Assembly (NCBI GenBank): GCA_946222725.1
Contig: CAMIHT010000076.1
Location: 1 to 7,549, forward strand
From: Actinotignum schaalii
Lineage (GTDB): Bacteria > Actinomycetota > Actinomycetes > Actinomycetales > Actinomycetaceae
Reading direction: 5' to 3'
Length of the DNA stretch: 7,549 nt
The notes under the pieces: model-generated
What the model was told of the DNA's origin: nothing
The model's database searches: none
What the model saw: only the letters and a program-made list of their open reading frames with translations
Shown: positions 1 through 5,823 of the stretch, in pieces
Layout: each line of letters opens with the position of its first letter
Numbering within the stretch: the stretch's first letter is position 1
Program-made: the position numbers and the translations under genes

Positions 1-355
1 CCGTAGCGGTCTGCACACCCGGAAGGCAGGGAATTTGGCGTTCGGCTGCCACATCGGCAACACCGGCGCTCCAGCCCGGAGACACGAAGAACTTCGCGCC
101 CAGGTCCGCGGCGGTTTCCGCCTGGGCCCGGGTGAGCACCGTTCCGGCACCCACCGTCATTCCCTCGATATCGCGCATGGCTTTAATGGCTTCCCCACCG
201 GCAGCGGTACGGAAGGTCACTTCGGCGCAATGGATACCGCCGGCGACGAGCGCGCGGGCCGCCTCGGGTGCCTGCGCGGCATCATCGATCACCACAACGG
301 GAACAATGGGGTGGGTTTCCAGGAACGGACGAACGTCTGGAAGTTGCTGAGACAC
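1..355 (-). CDS. eda: KDPG/KHG aldolase, 3' part cut by window edge
   Basis: Bifunctional 2-dehydro-3-deoxy-phosphogluconate / 4-hydroxy-2-oxoglutarate aldolase, a cytoplasmic class I aldolase that splits KDPG into pyruvate and glyceraldehyde-3-phosphate, the last step of hexuronate breakdown. About 118 N-terminal residues are visible of a family length near 210. Seen: the first barrel strand PIVPVVVID (residues 16-24), then GGIHCAEVTFRT (39-50) with Glu45 and Arg49 at the positions known in E. coli Eda, the strand GMTVGAGTVLT, the FFVSPGW motif, and IPCLPGVQTAT at the cut. The Schiff-base lysine of the family lies beyond the left edge, so catalysis cannot be confirmed here. The start is GTG, sharing its first base with the uxuA stop (TAGTG). 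AAGGCGG at 363-369, 7 nt upstream, is a plausible Shine-Dalgarno inside uxuA. Third gene of the uxu operon, probably coupled to uxuA translation. This gene is too incomplete to appear as a long ORF but is clear from translation. Confidence 0.9.
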   Translation of the reverse strand, partial: MSQQLPDVRPFLETHPIVPVVVIDDAAQAPEAARALVAGGIHCAEVTFRTAAGGEAIKAMRDIEGMTVGAGTVLTRAQAETAADLGAKFFVSPGWSAGVADVAAERQIPCLPGVQTAT

Positions 356-1437
356 TACTTTGCCGCCTTCTTCATCTTGTCGATGCCGTCCCACAGCCCG
401 AGGAGGTACTGGGTGCCCAGTGCCCGGTCATACAGCGGGTAGCCGGGGCGGCCTTCTTCGCCCCAAATCATGCGGCCGTGATCGGGACGCACGTAAATAT
501 CGGGGCAGGTATCGTAAATGGCTTCCACCGCGGCCTGCATATCGAGGTCGCCGTCCGCGGACCAGTGGGCTGCTTCCTTGAACGTCTTCTCCCCGAGGTA
601 CTTGACGTTACGCAGGTGGGAAGCGGCGATACGGCCGCGTTCGCCCACGTAGCGCAGGATCTCAGCAACGTTATTGGACGGGTTGGAGCCGAGCGAGCCA
701 ATGCACACGCACAGGGAGTGCATCGGGGAATCATTGAGAGCCAGGATTTCCTTGATGTCATCCAGGCTCTTGTAGGCACGCGGAATACCGAAGAGATCCC
801 AGGCCGGATCATCCGGATGGCAGGCCATCTTAATGCCGACCTTTTCACAGGTGGGGATGATGCCGTCCAGGAAGTACTTCCAGTTTTCGCGCAGTTTCTC
901 CACCGTCATATTCTGGTAAAGCGCCATGACTTCATCCAACTTGGCCAAGCGTTCGGGTTCCCACCCGGGCAGGGTGAGGCCGCCGGACTCTTCGGCCGTC
1001 TTATTGACGATATCCTGCGGGGTCATGCCTTCGATTTCGGAGTGATCGTAGTACAGGCAGGTGGAGCCATCCTCGTTCACGTGAGCGAGCTCGGTGCGCA
1101 GCCAGTCAAAGACCGGCATGAAGTTGTACACAACCACCTTGACGCCGAATTCCGCGAGGTTTTCCAGCGTGGTGCAGTAGTTCTTGATGTACTCGTCACG
1201 GCTCGGAAGCCCGAGCTTGATGTCCTCGTGGACGTTGACGGATTCGATGATCTCGCATTCAAGCCCGGCTTCGTGGACCTGGTCGATGAGGACCTTGATT
1301 TCGTCCTTTTCCCAGTTCTCCCCCGCCGCCTTGTAGGACAGGGTTCCCATAATTCCGGACACGCCCGGAATCTGCTTAATGTACTGCAGCGGAATCGGGT
1401 CGTGACCTTCGCCGTACCAGCGGAATGTCATTTTCAT
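355..1437 (-). CDS. uxuA: D-mannonate dehydratase
   Basis: Mannonate dehydratase (EC 4.2.1.8), a cytoplasmic metal-dependent TIM-barrel enzyme converting D-mannonate to 2-keto-3-deoxy-D-gluconate plus water. The 360 residues match the shorter Gram-positive form of UxuA. Seen: the family start [17 protein letters not shown] with the [12 protein letters not shown] segment at 22-33, the strand [12 protein letters not shown] (65-76), then candidate metal and active-site residues in the usual order: His207 in KMACHPDDP, the Cys243/Cys245 pair in [15 protein letters not shown], His274 in SHLRNVK, and Asp319-His320 in [13 protein letters not shown]. The C-terminus [18 protein letters not shown] is typical. 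The ATG overlaps the uxuB stop by one base (TAATG). A Shine-Dalgarno GAGGAG at 1446-1451 lies 8 nt upstream, within uxuB. A second in-frame ATG two codons later is less well spaced. Middle gene of uxuB-uxuA-eda; expression probably follows the uxuB promoter. Confidence 0.97.
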   Translation of the reverse strand: MKMTFRWYGEGHDPIPLQYIKQIPGVSGIMGTLSYKAAGENWEKDEIKVLIDQVHEAGLECEIIESVNVHEDIKLGLPSRDEYIKNYCTTLENLAEFGVKVVVYNFMPVFDWLRTELAHVNEDGSTCLYYDHSEIEGMTPQDIVNKTAEESGGLTLPGWEPERLAKLDEVMALYQNMTVEKLRENWKYFLDGIIPTCEKVGIKMACHPDDPAWDLFGIPRAYKSLDDIKEILALNDSPMHSLCVCIGSLGSNPSNNVAEILRYVGERGRIAASHLRNVKYLGEKTFKEAAHWSADGDLDMQAAVEAIYDTCPDIYVRPDHGRMIWGEEGRPGYPLYDRALGTQYLLGLWDGIDKMKKAAK

Positions 1438-3035
1438 TAGTTGATCTCCTCGTGAATAGTGGCACGCACAGCGCCGGGACCGGCAATGAGCTTGGTAAAC
1501 AGGGCTTCGACCTTTTCCGCCAGCGGAGTGGTATACAGGTCGAGGCCGAAGATATTGGCATTGGACAGAATGGGCTTGAGCACGGCGTGAGCGTCAACGC
1601 TTTCACCGAGCTTAATTCCCTTGAGGTGCCCCTGGAGTTCTTCCAGCAGCGGATCGGACGACGGCGTAAATTCTTCGCCATCGTCCGCGATACCGAGCAG
1701 GTACCGTGCCCACACCGCGAATACGAGCGGGATCACGCGCAACTTGTCCATATCCAGACCGCGGCGCTGGTACTCCTGCAGCGTGACACCGAAACGGATC
1801 GGAATCTTCTGCGAGGTATCCATGGCGATACGGGCCGGATTGTCCGGCAGCGCGCTATTGGGGAAACGCTCCTCGAGGACTTCGCGCACGAAGTCCTTCG
1901 GATCGATGATCCCCGGATCGGTTACTACCGGCATCGCTTCATCATAGGCGAGGATATTGACCATCTTCGCCAAATCGGGATCGCGCATTTCCGAATCAAT
2001 GGTCGGGAAGCGCATCACCGTACCGGACACTGCCAGTGCGGTGTGGAGCGGATTGAGGCAGGTGGTGACCTTCATCCGCTCGAACTTATCGCAGGTTTCA
2101 CGATCGGTGATGTACACGCCGTAGTCCTCAAAAGGCGGGCGTTCGGCCGCGAACTTATCTTCGATAATGAGGTATTCGGTGGGTTCGGCGTTGACAAACC
2201 CGGCAATCGGGGTGCGCCCGAGGTGGTCAATACCCATGTCGGTAAAGCCAAGACCGGTGAGGTATTCCGAAACTTCTTCCGAAGGCCGTGGGGTGATCTT
2301 ATCGATCACGGAAATCGGGAAAGCAACCTTGGTGTCATCACTGACCCAGTCCAGGAATTCCTGGCTGAGTGCGCCGCGCTCCACCCACCCGCGGGCAATT
2401 TGCAATACCGAATCGCGCAGCTTATCGCCGTTGTGGGAGAAGTTATCCGCAGAGATGAAGTTAATGGGTGCTCCGCCCGCCTGGTAGCGATGCGCGAGGA
2501 GCCCGGCCAGCAGTGCCATGGTGTTTTCATGGTTAGCGTACGGATCCGAAGCGATATCCGCGCGGGTAGCTTCGGAGAGCTCACCCTGGGAATCCTGAAT
2601 GACATAGCCTTTTTCGGTAATGGTGAGAGTTACCGTGGTCATCTCCGGCTTGGTGAAAATAGAGACGAGCCGGTCAAAATCACCGTCGCGGCGGGTGGCC
2701 AGGCCATCAGCCAGGCCGGCGATAACGCGGGTATCGCGCTTGTCCCCGGAAAGAATAACGCCCAGGGTCAGCAGATCAAAAGCTTCGAGCTGCTTTTCCA
2801 TTTCAGCGGGATCCATGGGAACCACACCGGTAATCGGCCAGTACTTGCCGTCTGCCAGCATGTCATCCGCAATGCGAGCCAAGAAAATCCGGAAAATATT
2901 ACCCGGGCCGATATGCAACCAGCGCGGGTTGGTGCGTGCACGCTCCTGCGTGGCGGCCACATCAAAAGCCGGAACTTGAATACCGGCTGCTTCGTAATCA
3001 CTCGCGTGGGAAAGCGAGCTGAGATTGAGTTTCAT
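1437..3035 (-). CDS. uxuB: Fructuronate reductase (D-mannonate oxidoreductase), mannitol dehydrogenase family
   Basis: NAD-dependent D-fructuronate reductase (EC 1.1.1.57 family), a cytoplasmic polyol-type long-chain dehydrogenase that makes D-mannonate for UxuA. With this start it is 532 residues, close to the family norm. Seen: the Rossmann dinucleotide loop in [14 protein letters not shown] (39-52), [14 protein letters not shown] (193-206) matching the family DN..HNG element, and [18 protein letters not shown] (321-338). Lys322, Asn328 and His331 there fit the catalytic Lys, Asn and His described for mannitol 2-dehydrogenase. Also present are [10 protein letters not shown] (406-415) and a C-terminal [12 protein letters not shown] helix (437-448). 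I chose the ATG at 3035 because AAAGGTG (3042-3048) lies 6 nt upstream. The ATG two codons earlier overlaps the end of that site, and the open frame back to 3218 has no family similarity. Tagaturonate reductase or mannitol dehydrogenase are alternatives by fold alone, but the adjacent uxuA and eda favour UxuB. Confidence 0.93.
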   Translation of the reverse strand: MKLNLSSLSHASDYEAAGIQVPAFDVAATQERARTNPRWLHIGPGNIFRIFLARIADDMLADGKYWPITGVVPMDPAEMEKQLEAFDLLTLGVILSGDKRDTRVIAGLADGLATRRDGDFDRLVSIFTKPEMTTVTLTITEKGYVIQDSQGELSEATRADIASDPYANHENTMALLAGLLAHRYQAGGAPINFISADNFSHNGDKLRDSVLQIARGWVERGALSQEFLDWVSDDTKVAFPISVIDKITPRPSEEVSEYLTGLGFTDMGIDHLGRTPIAGFVNAEPTEYLIIEDKFAAERPPFEDYGVYITDRETCDKFERMKVTTCLNPLHTALAVSGTVMRFPTIDSEMRDPDLAKMVNILAYDEAMPVVTDPGIIDPKDFVREVLEERFPNSALPDNPARIAMDTSQKIPIRFGVTLQEYQRRGLDMDKLRVIPLVFAVWARYLLGIADDGEEFTPSSDPLLEELQGHLKGIKLGESVDAHAVLKPILSNANIFGLDLYTTPLAEKVEALFTKLIAGPGAVRATIHEEIN

Positions 3036-3040
3036 ATACA

Positions 3041-3172
3041 TCACCTTTGATAGTTGGATCGGGACGGCTCCACGTACGATCCACCGGCGGCCGCCCCGCA
3101 AGATCGCCGGCATGCGCCGCGTTCCTGCCGTGAGGTCACCCGGTGAGTGAACACCGCTCCCGATGTCACCAC
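3041..3172 (-). CDS. Possible 43-codon leader ORF upstream of uxuB (speculative)
   Basis: A short open frame in the uxuB leader starts with tandem GTG GTG and has AAAGGA (3180-3185) 7 nt upstream, a good Shine-Dalgarno. It encodes 43 residues rich in Arg, Ser and Gly, beginning VVTSGAVFTHRV and ending EPSRSNYQR. Its TGA (3041-3043) shares its A with the ATG at 3039-3041 (TGATG), lies inside the uxuB Shine-Dalgarno, and is six bases from the chosen uxuB start. That layout would allow translational coupling or leader-peptide control. It resembles no family I recognise, and GC-rich leaders often have chance open frames, so it may not be translated. Confidence 0.2.
   Translation of the reverse strand: MVTSGAVFTHRVTSRQERGACRRSCGAAAGGSYVEPSRSNYQR
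3042..3048 (-). promoter_or_regulatory. Shine-Dalgarno deciding the uxuB start
   Basis: AAAGGTG on the minus strand, 6 nt before the ATG at 3033-3035. The earlier ATG (3039-3041) is too close to be served by it, so this site selects the MKLNLSS start. The stop of the possible leader ORF lies within the same bases. Confidence 0.7.
3056..3110 (-). promoter_or_regulatory. Two adjacent hairpins in the uxuB leader
   Basis: Hairpin A has 6-bp arms GGATCG (3056-3061) and CGATCC (3077-3082), with a further inner GGA/TCC pairing and a bulge. Hairpin B has 6-bp arms CCGGCG (3084-3089) and CGCCGG (3105-3110). Each has a 15-nt interval, and they are one base apart. They end 8 nt before the uxuB Shine-Dalgarno in the mRNA. 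The arms are seen in the sequence; a regulatory role is inference, and arms this short arise by chance in GC-rich DNA. Confidence 0.3.
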
Positions 3173-3222
3173 CCAGTATTCCTTTATAAGACGACGAACC
3201 GGCCGGGCACCCCCGCACCCGT

Positions 3223-3243
3223 ATGTTTCTTTACGTGAAACGA
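3223..3243. promoter_or_regulatory. Operator-like dyad O1 (uxuB side)
   Basis: Inverted repeat GTTTC-N7-GAAAC (3225-3229, 3237-3241) within ATGTTTC-N7-GAAACGA. The same ATGTTTC-N7-GAAA pattern occurs at 3370-3390. O1 lies about 14-34 bases downstream of the predicted uxuB transcription start, a position suited to blocking transcription. The likely binder is the divergent IclR-family protein, by analogy with self-regulating IclR repressors. Confidence 0.55.
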
Positions 3244-3258
3244 CCGTTCGTACGTATG

Positions 3259-3277
3259 AAATGATTGTACCTCATTT
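3259..3277. repeat. Short dyad over the uxuB -10 candidate
   Basis: Perfect 6-bp arms AAATGA (3259-3264) and TCATTT (3272-3277) with a 7-nt interval. It covers the TACAAT hexamer, so a protein bound here would cover the -10. It differs from the ATGTTTC-N7-GAAA motif, although the flanks TGAAATGA and TCATTTTCA echo its half sites. Confidence 0.3.
3264..3269 (-). promoter_or_regulatory. Candidate -10 box of the uxuB promoter
   Basis: TACAAT on the minus strand is one mismatch from the sigma-70-type -10 consensus. The -35 is poor: GTGCCG at 18 nt spacing is the best I find. This would start the mRNA near 3257 and give a leader of about 220 nt. The weak -35 fits either an activated promoter or a wrong guess. 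TATAAA at 3183-3188 is a second -10-like hexamer but has no recognisable -35. Confidence 0.4.
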
Positions 3278-3369
3278 TCATTCCGGACGGCACCCCTGCG
3301 CGGCGTGTGAAGTATTCGGATTCCGGGCCTTTTCTTATTCAACACTGACTGCCTGATGCTCTCTTTTTC

Positions 3370-3390
3370 ATGTTTCACATATTGAAATCC
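3370..3390. promoter_or_regulatory. Operator-like dyad O2 (iclR side)
   Basis: ATGTTTC-N7-GAAATCC, with a perfect inner dyad TTTCA-N5-TGAAA (3373-3377, 3383-3387). It covers the -35 hexamer and half of the spacer of the iclR promoter, so binding should repress the regulator's own gene. It shares the ATGTTTC-N7-GAAA pattern with O1, whose start is exactly 147 bp away. Confidence 0.55.
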
Positions 3391-3401
3391 CGCGGTATAA
3401 T
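3374..3401 (+). promoter_or_regulatory. iclR promoter
   Basis: TTCACA at 3374-3379 (five of six matches to TTGACA), a 16-bp spacer, and a perfect TATAAT at 3396-3401. The predicted start is near 3408, leaving a leader of about 40 nt before the GTG at 3447. This is the strongest promoter in the window and is overlapped by dyad O2. Confidence 0.75.
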
Positions 3402-3433
3402 TTTCCCGGCCTGCAGTTATACCCTCGTTGAGT

Positions 3434-3440
3434 AAAGGAG
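3434..3440 (+). promoter_or_regulatory. Shine-Dalgarno of iclR
   Basis: AAAGGAG, 6 nt before GTG at 3447-3449. It supports the GTG start rather than the in-frame or nearby TTG codons. Confidence 0.75.
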
Positions 3441-3446
3441 CTTGAG

Positions 3447-4247
3447 GTGTCCGGTACTTCCCCTGAGGAGCGCGCTCCGCTCTCCTCCATTGATCGTGCA
3501 TTGCTCGTTGTCGAGTTTTTAGCACGCCGCGGACCGGAAGGCGCCCCCCTCTCCGATATCGCCGCCGCGGTAGAGTCCAATAAGGCCACGGTCCACCACA
3601 CTCTGCGTTCGCTGCGCTACCGGGATTGGGTGAATCAGGATCCCGACAACGGTTACTACTTCCTCGGGGACGGCGTCGATCCGATCATTCGCTACACTAC
3701 GCGCACCCAATTCGTGGTGGACCAACTCCACCCGGCCCTGGTTGCTATTTGCCACCGCTTTAACGAGTTGGTGCACCTGGGCAAGCTATCCGGTCAAGTT
3801 GTCACCTACCTGGATAAGGTGGAGCCAGACCGGCCCATTCGAGTGGTTTCTTATATCGGGCGTAATGCGCCGGCCGTCACCACCGCGCTCGGGCGTGCCC
3901 TCCTGGGCGCGAATAACGTAACGGGCGCGGAAATTGACTGGTACCTGAGTGTCCCCACCGATACTCCCCCTACCCGCGCCGCTATCGAAGAATGTATCGA
4001 GCATGTGCACCGCTACGGCTGGGGTATGGAAGTGGAAGAAAACGAAGCGGGGATTGCTTGCGTGGCGGTTCCCGTGGATTTGAAAAACGGCGAGCGGGTA
4101 GCGGTATCCGTCACCGCGCCCGCCGAACGCCTGGGTGCGGCAACACGTGAAGCGGTGGCGTGCGGCATCGCGGAAGAAATCAGCGCTATCGCCGGTTCCA
4201 CCGGCGTGAGCGTTCCGGAGGTTCTACTGCCGCGCTCGGCGCGCTAG
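3447..4247 (+). CDS. IclR-family transcriptional regulator of the uxu operon
   Basis: A 266-residue regulator of the IclR family. Residues 13-75 form the winged helix-turn-helix: SSIDRALLVVEFLARRG, then LSDIAAAVESNKATVHHTLRSL as the two HTH helices and DNGYYFLGDG as the wing. Residues about 90-255 form the IclR effector domain, ending in GWGMEVEENEAGIACVAVPV (191-210), a hallmark segment. It should be a cytoplasmic dimer or tetramer binding dyads near its target promoters. The divergent position next to uxuB makes uronate catabolism the likely target and a pathway intermediate such as KDG the likely effector, as for the IclR-type KdgR of enterobacteria; that is inference. Dyad O2 on its own promoter suggests autoregulation. 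It starts with GTG behind AAAGGAG and ends convergently 106 bp from the der stop. Whether it represses or activates uxuB cannot be read from sequence. Confidence 0.92.
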   Translation: MSGTSPEERAPLSSIDRALLVVEFLARRGPEGAPLSDIAAAVESNKATVHHTLRSLRYRDWVNQDPDNGYYFLGDGVDPIIRYTTRTQFVVDQLHPALVAICHRFNELVHLGKLSGQVVTYLDKVEPDRPIRVVSYIGRNAPAVTTALGRALLGANNVTGAEIDWYLSVPTDTPPTRAAIEECIEHVHRYGWGMEVEENEAGIACVAVPVDLKNGERVAVSVTAPAERLGAATREAVACGIAEEISAIAGSTGVSVPEVLLPRSAR

Positions 4248-4255
4248 CCGGAGCG

Positions 4256-4300
4256 CCGCGGGCAGGGACAGCGATGGGAGCTTTCCTGCCGCGGTCCCTG
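4256..4300 (+). terminator. Hairpin downstream of iclR, probable terminator
   Basis: Two mutually exclusive pairings begin 9-16 nt after the iclR stop. One is CCGCGGGCAGG (4256-4266) with CCTGCCGCGG (4285-4294), with one bulged G. The other is CAGGGAC (4263-4269) with GTCCCTG (4294-4300). No T-tract follows, which is common for actinobacterial terminators but makes the call less certain. Confidence 0.5.
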
Positions 4301-4312
4301 TCGGTGGTGGAA

Positions 4313-4344
4313 GTACGACGCCGCCGCTAGCTGCGCCGTCGTAC
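4313..4344 (-). terminator. Hairpin downstream of der, probable terminator
   Basis: Perfect 8-bp arms GTACGACG (4313-4320) and CGTCGTAC (4337-4344), extended by CGC/GCG after one C-C mismatch, leave an 8-nt loop. It lies 9 nt past the der stop. No T-tract follows in either direction, and as a symmetric dyad it could act on both strands. Confidence 0.55.
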
Positions 4345-4353
4345 CCATCTCCG

Positions 4354-5823
4354 CTACTTCTTGCGCCGTTCACGCACCCGAACCGAAATTTGAAGCGGGG
4401 AGCCTTCGAAACCGAAAGTGGCCCGCAAGCGATTTTCCAAGAAACGCCGGTAGCCTGCTTCGATGAAGCCGGTGGCAAAAAGCACGAAACGCGGCGGACG
4501 GGTGGAAGCCTGGGTGCCGTAGAGGATACGCGGCTGCTTGCCTCCGCGCACAGGATGCGGGTGCGCGGCCGCCAATTCGCTGAGGAAAGCATTGAGTTTG
4601 CCAGTGGGAATACGCTGGTCCCAGGATCGCAGCGCAGTGGTCATGGCGTTGGAGAGCCGATTGGTATGCCATCCGGTTTTTGCCGAAAGATTGACGCGCG
4701 CGGCCCACTGGATCTGAACCAGCTCCCGCTCGAATTCGCGGTCAAGTTCGAAGCGACGTTCGTCATCCACTTCGTCCCACTTATTGCAGACGATGACCAG
4801 GGCGCGCCCGGCGTCAATAACCTGCTGAATCACCCGAATATCCTGTTCGGTCAGCGGCTCGGAGGCATCAATAAGAGCCAGGGCCAGCTCCGCTTCCGCC
4901 AGCGCGCGCTGGGTGCGCAGATTCGCGTAATAATCCGCCCCGCGAGTTTGGTGAACCCGTCGGCGAATTCCAGCGGTATCAACAAAAGTCCACGGGGTAC
5001 CGTCTAGCTCAATGACTTCGTCAACAGGATCGCGAGTGGTTCCGGCAATATCACTCACCACGGCGCGGGTTTCCCCAGCTAACTGGTTGAGCAGTGAGGA
5101 CTTGCCCACATTCGGGCGCCCCACAATCGCGACCCGGCGCGGGCCGCGGCGAACCGGACGTGCCGGTACCTCGCGTTCCGCAGGAAGCGCACCGATGACC
5201 ACGTCGAGAAGATCCCCCGAGCCACGCCCGTGCAGGGCTGAAACCGGGTACGGCTCCCCCAGCCCCAGGGACCACAGGTAGGCGGCATCCGGTTCCTGCT
5301 GGGGCGAATCTACTTTATTGGCCGCAACAATGACGGGCTTGCGCGAGCGGCGCAGTACCCGCACCAGAGCTTCATCGGTATCCGTCATACCCACGGTGGC
5401 ATCCACGACGAAAATAACGGCATCGGCCTGGTCAATAGCAATTTCGGCCTGCAGGGCAACATCGCGATCCAGACCGGCAACATCACGTTCCCAACCGCCG
5501 GTATCCATGAGGAGGAAGCGGCGATCCGCCCACTCGGCTTCGTAAGATACCCGGTCACGGGTCACGCCCGGAACGTCCTGCACCACGGCCACCCGCTTAC
5601 CAACAATGCGATTCACCAGGGAGGACTTGCCCACATTCGGGCGCCCAATAACCGCCACCACGGGTAGCGCGCGGGCAGCCGCCTGCTCCTGGGGTTCCTC
5701 ACCGGCCAGGAGCGCCAGATCGGCTTCGTCCAGATCGTAGGCGTCCAGACCGGCCCGGAGTACGCGTTCGGCATCGTCCGGGGCGGTCCCCTCCGTGCTC
5801 ATATCACGGTATTCCTCAGTCAT
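4354..5823 (-). CDS. der: Ribosome biogenesis GTPase Der (EngA)
   Basis: Essential double-domain GTPase needed for 50S subunit assembly. It has 489 residues. GTPase domain 1 shows GRPNVGKS at 60-67, the switch region PGVTRDR (85-91), DTGG (107-110), NKVD (169-172) and SALHGRG (195-201). Domain 2 shows GRPNVGKS (235-242), DIAGTTRD (258-265), DTAG (282-285), NKWD (347-350) and SAKTG (380-384). The C-terminal KH-like domain covers about 400-489 and ends in the basic tail RVRERRKK. All nucleotide-binding motifs are intact. The first 55 residues, acidic and alanine-rich, precede the first strand; an extension of this kind is usual in actinobacteria. The start ATG overlaps the cmk TGA (ATGA), and AAAGGA lies 6 nt upstream inside cmk. 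A second in-frame ATG seven codons later is possible. Last gene of tyrA-cmk-der, followed by a hairpin. Confidence 0.97.
   Translation of the reverse strand: MTEEYRDMSTEGTAPDDAERVLRAGLDAYDLDEADLALLAGEEPQEQAAARALPVVAVIGRPNVGKSSLVNRIVGKRVAVVQDVPGVTRDRVSYEAEWADRRFLLMDTGGWERDVAGLDRDVALQAEIAIDQADAVIFVVDATVGMTDTDEALVRVLRRSRKPVIVAANKVDSPQQEPDAAYLWSLGLGEPYPVSALHGRGSGDLLDVVIGALPAEREVPARPVRRGPRRVAIVGRPNVGKSSLLNQLAGETRAVVSDIAGTTRDPVDEVIELDGTPWTFVDTAGIRRRVHQTRGADYYANLRTQRALAEAELALALIDASEPLTEQDIRVIQQVIDAGRALVIVCNKWDEVDDERRFELDREFERELVQIQWAARVNLSAKTGWHTNRLSNAMTTALRSWDQRIPTGKLNAFLSELAAAHPHPVRGGKQPRILYGTQASTRPPRFVLFATGFIEAGYRRFLENRLRATFGFEGSPLQISVRVRERRKK

Larger units (their letters stand above)
3036..3446. 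other. Divergent uxuB / iclR regulatory region
   Basis: This 411-bp stretch holds no confident gene. From right to left it has the iclR Shine-Dalgarno and promoter (3374-3440), an operator-like dyad on that promoter, and a stretch (about 3291-3369) in which I see only a small palindrome CGGA-T-TCCG at 3317-3325. It continues with an AT-richer block (3220-3280) holding the uxuB -10 candidate and further dyads, then a GC-rich uxuB leader (3036-3215) with small hairpins and a possible leader ORF. The two genes are probably controlled together from here by the IclR protein. Confidence 0.8.

Noticed and set aside
268..1440. 390-residue open frame on the plus strand, antisense to uxuA and eda
   Set aside because: Same reasoning: UxuA on the other strand has its conserved residues in order, and the antisense product has no recognisable domain.
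1425..3050. 541-residue open frame on the plus strand, antisense to uxuB
   Set aside because: It exactly mirrors a well-supported UxuB with family motifs, resembles no known protein, and is the expected codon-bias shadow in a GC-rich gene.
3086..3095. Perfect 10-bp palindrome GGCGGCCGCC in the uxuB leader, and TCACC-C-GGTGA at 3136-3146
   Set aside because: Without a loop they make poor RNA hairpins, and such GC palindromes are common by chance in this base composition; no second copy is seen.
3036..3218. N-terminal extension of uxuB back to 3218
   Set aside because: The family begins near the MKLNLSS start, the extension shows no conserved motif, and AAAGGTG is correctly spaced for the ATG at 3035. 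The first ATG at 3041 is too close to that site.
3305..3320. CRP/GlxR-type site suggested by TGTGA at 3305-3309
   Set aside because: The expected TCACA half is missing at the right distance; a single half site is not enough.
3147..3356. 69-residue open frame on the plus strand in the control region
   Set aside because: No Shine-Dalgarno of note, no recognisable domain, and it runs through the predicted uxuB promoter and operator O1.
3184..3525. 113-residue open frame on the minus strand across the control region and iclR start
   Set aside because: It overlaps the promoter, operators and the start of a clear IclR gene, and its composition is that of random low-complexity basic sequence.
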